This document shows, piece after piece, positions 22,464 through 23,855 of a stretch of DNA of 23,855 bases. Position numbers and translations under genes: made by a program. Position 1 is the first letter of the stretch. Every line of letters begins with the position of its first letter. Origin of the DNA: Alcaligenaceae bacterium (GTDB lineage: Bacteria; Pseudomonadota; Gammaproteobacteria; Burkholderiales; Burkholderiaceae_B); the NCBI GenBank assembly GCA_947380655.1, contig CANCRX010000047.1:1-23855 (forward strand), written 5' to 3'. The notes under the pieces are model-generated. The model had not been told where the DNA came from and ran no database searches. It saw only the letters and a list, made by a program, of their open reading frames with translations.

Positions 22464-23855
22464 TCAGGTACCTGCTGCCCAAGTATCCTTGAGGGTGGTT
22501 ACACGGTTAAAAACGGGTTTTCCCGGAGTCGAATCGACCCGGTCGGCAACAAAATAGCCCAGCCGTTCAAATTGGGTGGCAATCTCAGGGTCCGCCACGG
22601 TGCCTGGTTCGAGCAAGCCTTGCACGACCTGGACTGAATGTGGGTTCAGACAGCTTAAAAAGTCGTTATCCCCCGCATCAGGAAAGGGCACCGAAAATAG
22701 TCTGTCGTAAAGCCTGATTTCAGCTGGAATGGCGTGTGCCGCACTAATCCAGGTGACATTGCCTTTGACCTTGACCAGGTCAGCGCCAGGAGTGCCACTC
22801 TTGGTATCGGGGTTGTATTCGGCATGGACCTCGATGATGCGGCCTGCATCGTCCTTGACACAACCGGTGCAGGTCACCACATAGCCATATTTCAGGCGAA
22901 CCGAGTTGCCTGGAAACAGGCGGAAATATTTTTTCGGAGGAATTTCAGCGAAGTCTTCCTGTTCGATCCACAGCTCGCGGGTCAGTGGAAACTCACGCAT
23001 CCCCGCAGCAGGGTCGTGGGGATTACGTGGAGCCTGGCAAGGCTCAACTTTATCTGCCGGAAAGTTGGTGATGACCAGTTTGAGTGGCTCAAGAATCGCG
23101 ACTGAACGCGGCGCAATTGGGTCCTGTACCTCGCGCTGGGCCTGATCAAGCAGACTGTAATCAATCCGGGCGTTATTTTTAGATACGCCCGTGCGCTCGC
23201 AAAACAAGCGAAGCGCGGAGGCACTATAGCCACGTCGGCGCAAGCCTGCGATGGTGGGCATCCGAGGATCATCCCAGCCGTTCACGTGGCCTTCTTTGAC
23301 CAGTTGCAACAGTTTGCGTTTGCTGGTCACGATGTAACTCATATTGAGTCGTGCGAACTCGTACTGGTGCGGCAGCGGGGCCGCCAGCAGTCCGAGCTCT
23401 TGCAGGCGATTCAGTGTCCAGTCGTAAAAGGGACGCTGGTCCTCGAATTCAAGGGTACAGATGCTGTGCGTGATGGCCTCGAGCGCATCTTCAATCGGAT
23501 GGGCAAAGGCGTACATCGGGTAGATGCACCAGTCATTACCGGTCCGGTGATGCGTGGCGTGACGGATGCGATAGAGCACGGGGTCGCGCATATTGATGTT
23601 GGGCGAGCCCATATCAATTTTGGCGCGCAAAGCCATGCTGCCGTCCGGATGTTTGCCATCGCGCATCTCGCGCAACAGTTGTAAAGATTCGGATGCGGGA
23701 CGCGCGCGCCAGGGAGAATCCTGGCCTGGCTCAGTGAGGGTGCCGCGCATACTGCGCATTGCTTCGGGGCTTTGCTGATCGATGTAGGCATGACCCGCCT
23801 CAATCAGTGCCTCGGCGCATGCGTACATCACTGGGAAATAATTGCTGGCGAAATA
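22464..23855 (-). CDS. glnS: Glutaminyl-tRNA synthetase (N-terminal part beyond window)
   Basis: The visible 463 residues are the C-terminal part of a class I glutaminyl-tRNA synthetase, which charges tRNA-Gln with glutamine. The frame stays open to the right edge (YFASNYFPVMYACAEAL...), so the first codons and the HIGH motif are outside; a GTG/ATG near 23831 is internal, not the start. Shared blocks with E. coli GlnRS include EAGHAY, RGTLTEPGQDSPWR, RAKIDMGSPNINMRDP, WCIYPMYAFAHPIEDALEAI and GWDDPRMPT. The KMSKS-type motif reads VTSKRK, as usual for GlnRS (MSKRK in E. coli). The C-terminal anticodon-binding barrels follow, ending in KPVFNRVTTLKDTWA. minC begins 16 nt downstream. Confidence 0.97.
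   Translation of the reverse strand, partial: YFASNYFPVMYACAEALIEAGHAYIDQQSPEAMRSMRGTLTEPGQDSPWRARPASESLQLLREMRDGKHPDGSMALRAKIDMGSPNINMRDPVLYRIRHATHHRTGNDWCIYPMYAFAHPIEDALEAITHSICTLEFEDQRPFYDWTLNRLQELGLLAAPLPHQYEFARLNMSYIVTSKRKLLQLVKEGHVNGWDDPRMPTIAGLRRRGYSASALRLFCERTGVSKNNARIDYSLLDQAQREVQDPIAPRSVAILEPLKLVITNFPADKVEPCQAPRNPHDPAAGMREFPLTRELWIEQEDFAEIPPKKYFRLFPGNSVRLKYGYVVTCTGCVKDDAGRIIEVHAEYNPDTKSGTPGADLVKVKGNVTWISAAHAIPAEIRLYDRLFSVPFPDAGDNDFLSCLNPHSVQVVQGLLEPGTVADPEIATQFERLGYFVADRVDSTPGKPVFNRVTTLKDTWAAGT

Noticed and set aside
23820..23831. Start codon of glnS at GTG 23831
   Set aside because: The frame stays open to the window edge and the upstream residues (YFASNYF) match GlnRS, so the gene is cut by the window rather than starting here.

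Overview
The window looks like a chromosomal segment of a betaproteobacterium, probably order Burkholderiales and perhaps Alcaligenaceae-like. This rests on the Gram-negative gene set (EttA, MinCDE, GlnRS of the gammaproteobacterial/betaproteobacterial type, PaaY), on a base composition near half G+C by eye, and on the many ABC-type solute-binding proteins. The family-level placement is inference. Both ends cut a gene: a solute-binding protein at the left and glnS at the right.

Left region (1-5085): a peptide-type (Dpp/Opp) ABC importer operon. It has a solute-binding protein (5' end missing), a hairpin terminator or attenuator, two permeases and two ATPases, with tight or overlapping junctions. 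Next come a small acidic protein of unknown function on the minus strand (5066-5575), the translation factor EttA (5708-7381), a YdcZ-type membrane protein (7441-7902) and a minus-strand PaaY-like hexapeptide protein (7903-8502).

Centre (8503-19713): an accessory catabolic operon, the most interesting part of the window. A divergent control region (promoter TTGCAA-N17-TATAGT inside an inverted repeat) precedes, in order: a hotdog thioesterase; a CoxG-crotonase fusion; the FAD and 2Fe-2S subunits of a molybdenum hydroxylase; an AHL-lactonase-family metallo-beta-lactamase; the molybdopterin large subunit; a degenerate SDR; an AMP-forming acyl-CoA ligase; a regulator made of two fused HxlR domains; and a periplasmic solute-binding protein without its own permease. 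Most junctions are 14 nt or less or overlap. A coherent reading is: uptake of an acid, CoA activation, hydroxylation of a ring by the Mo enzyme, opening of a lactone-like product by the MBL enzyme and/or crotonase, then release of the acid by the thioesterase. This is the logic of the known 2-furoate (hmfABCDE) route to 2-oxoglutarate. The substrate here cannot be read from sequence, and the fused, inserted and degenerate parts make this a distinct version.

Right region (19714-23855): a bidirectional terminator, a minus-strand DUF2442/DUF4160 pair, a 188-nt gap holding a perfect 21-bp tandem repeat and the min-operon terminator, and then the minus-strand run glnS (5' end missing) - minC - minD - minE. 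No gene-free stretch exceeds 300 bases. I saw no tRNA, rRNA, insertion sequence, CRISPR array or riboswitch.
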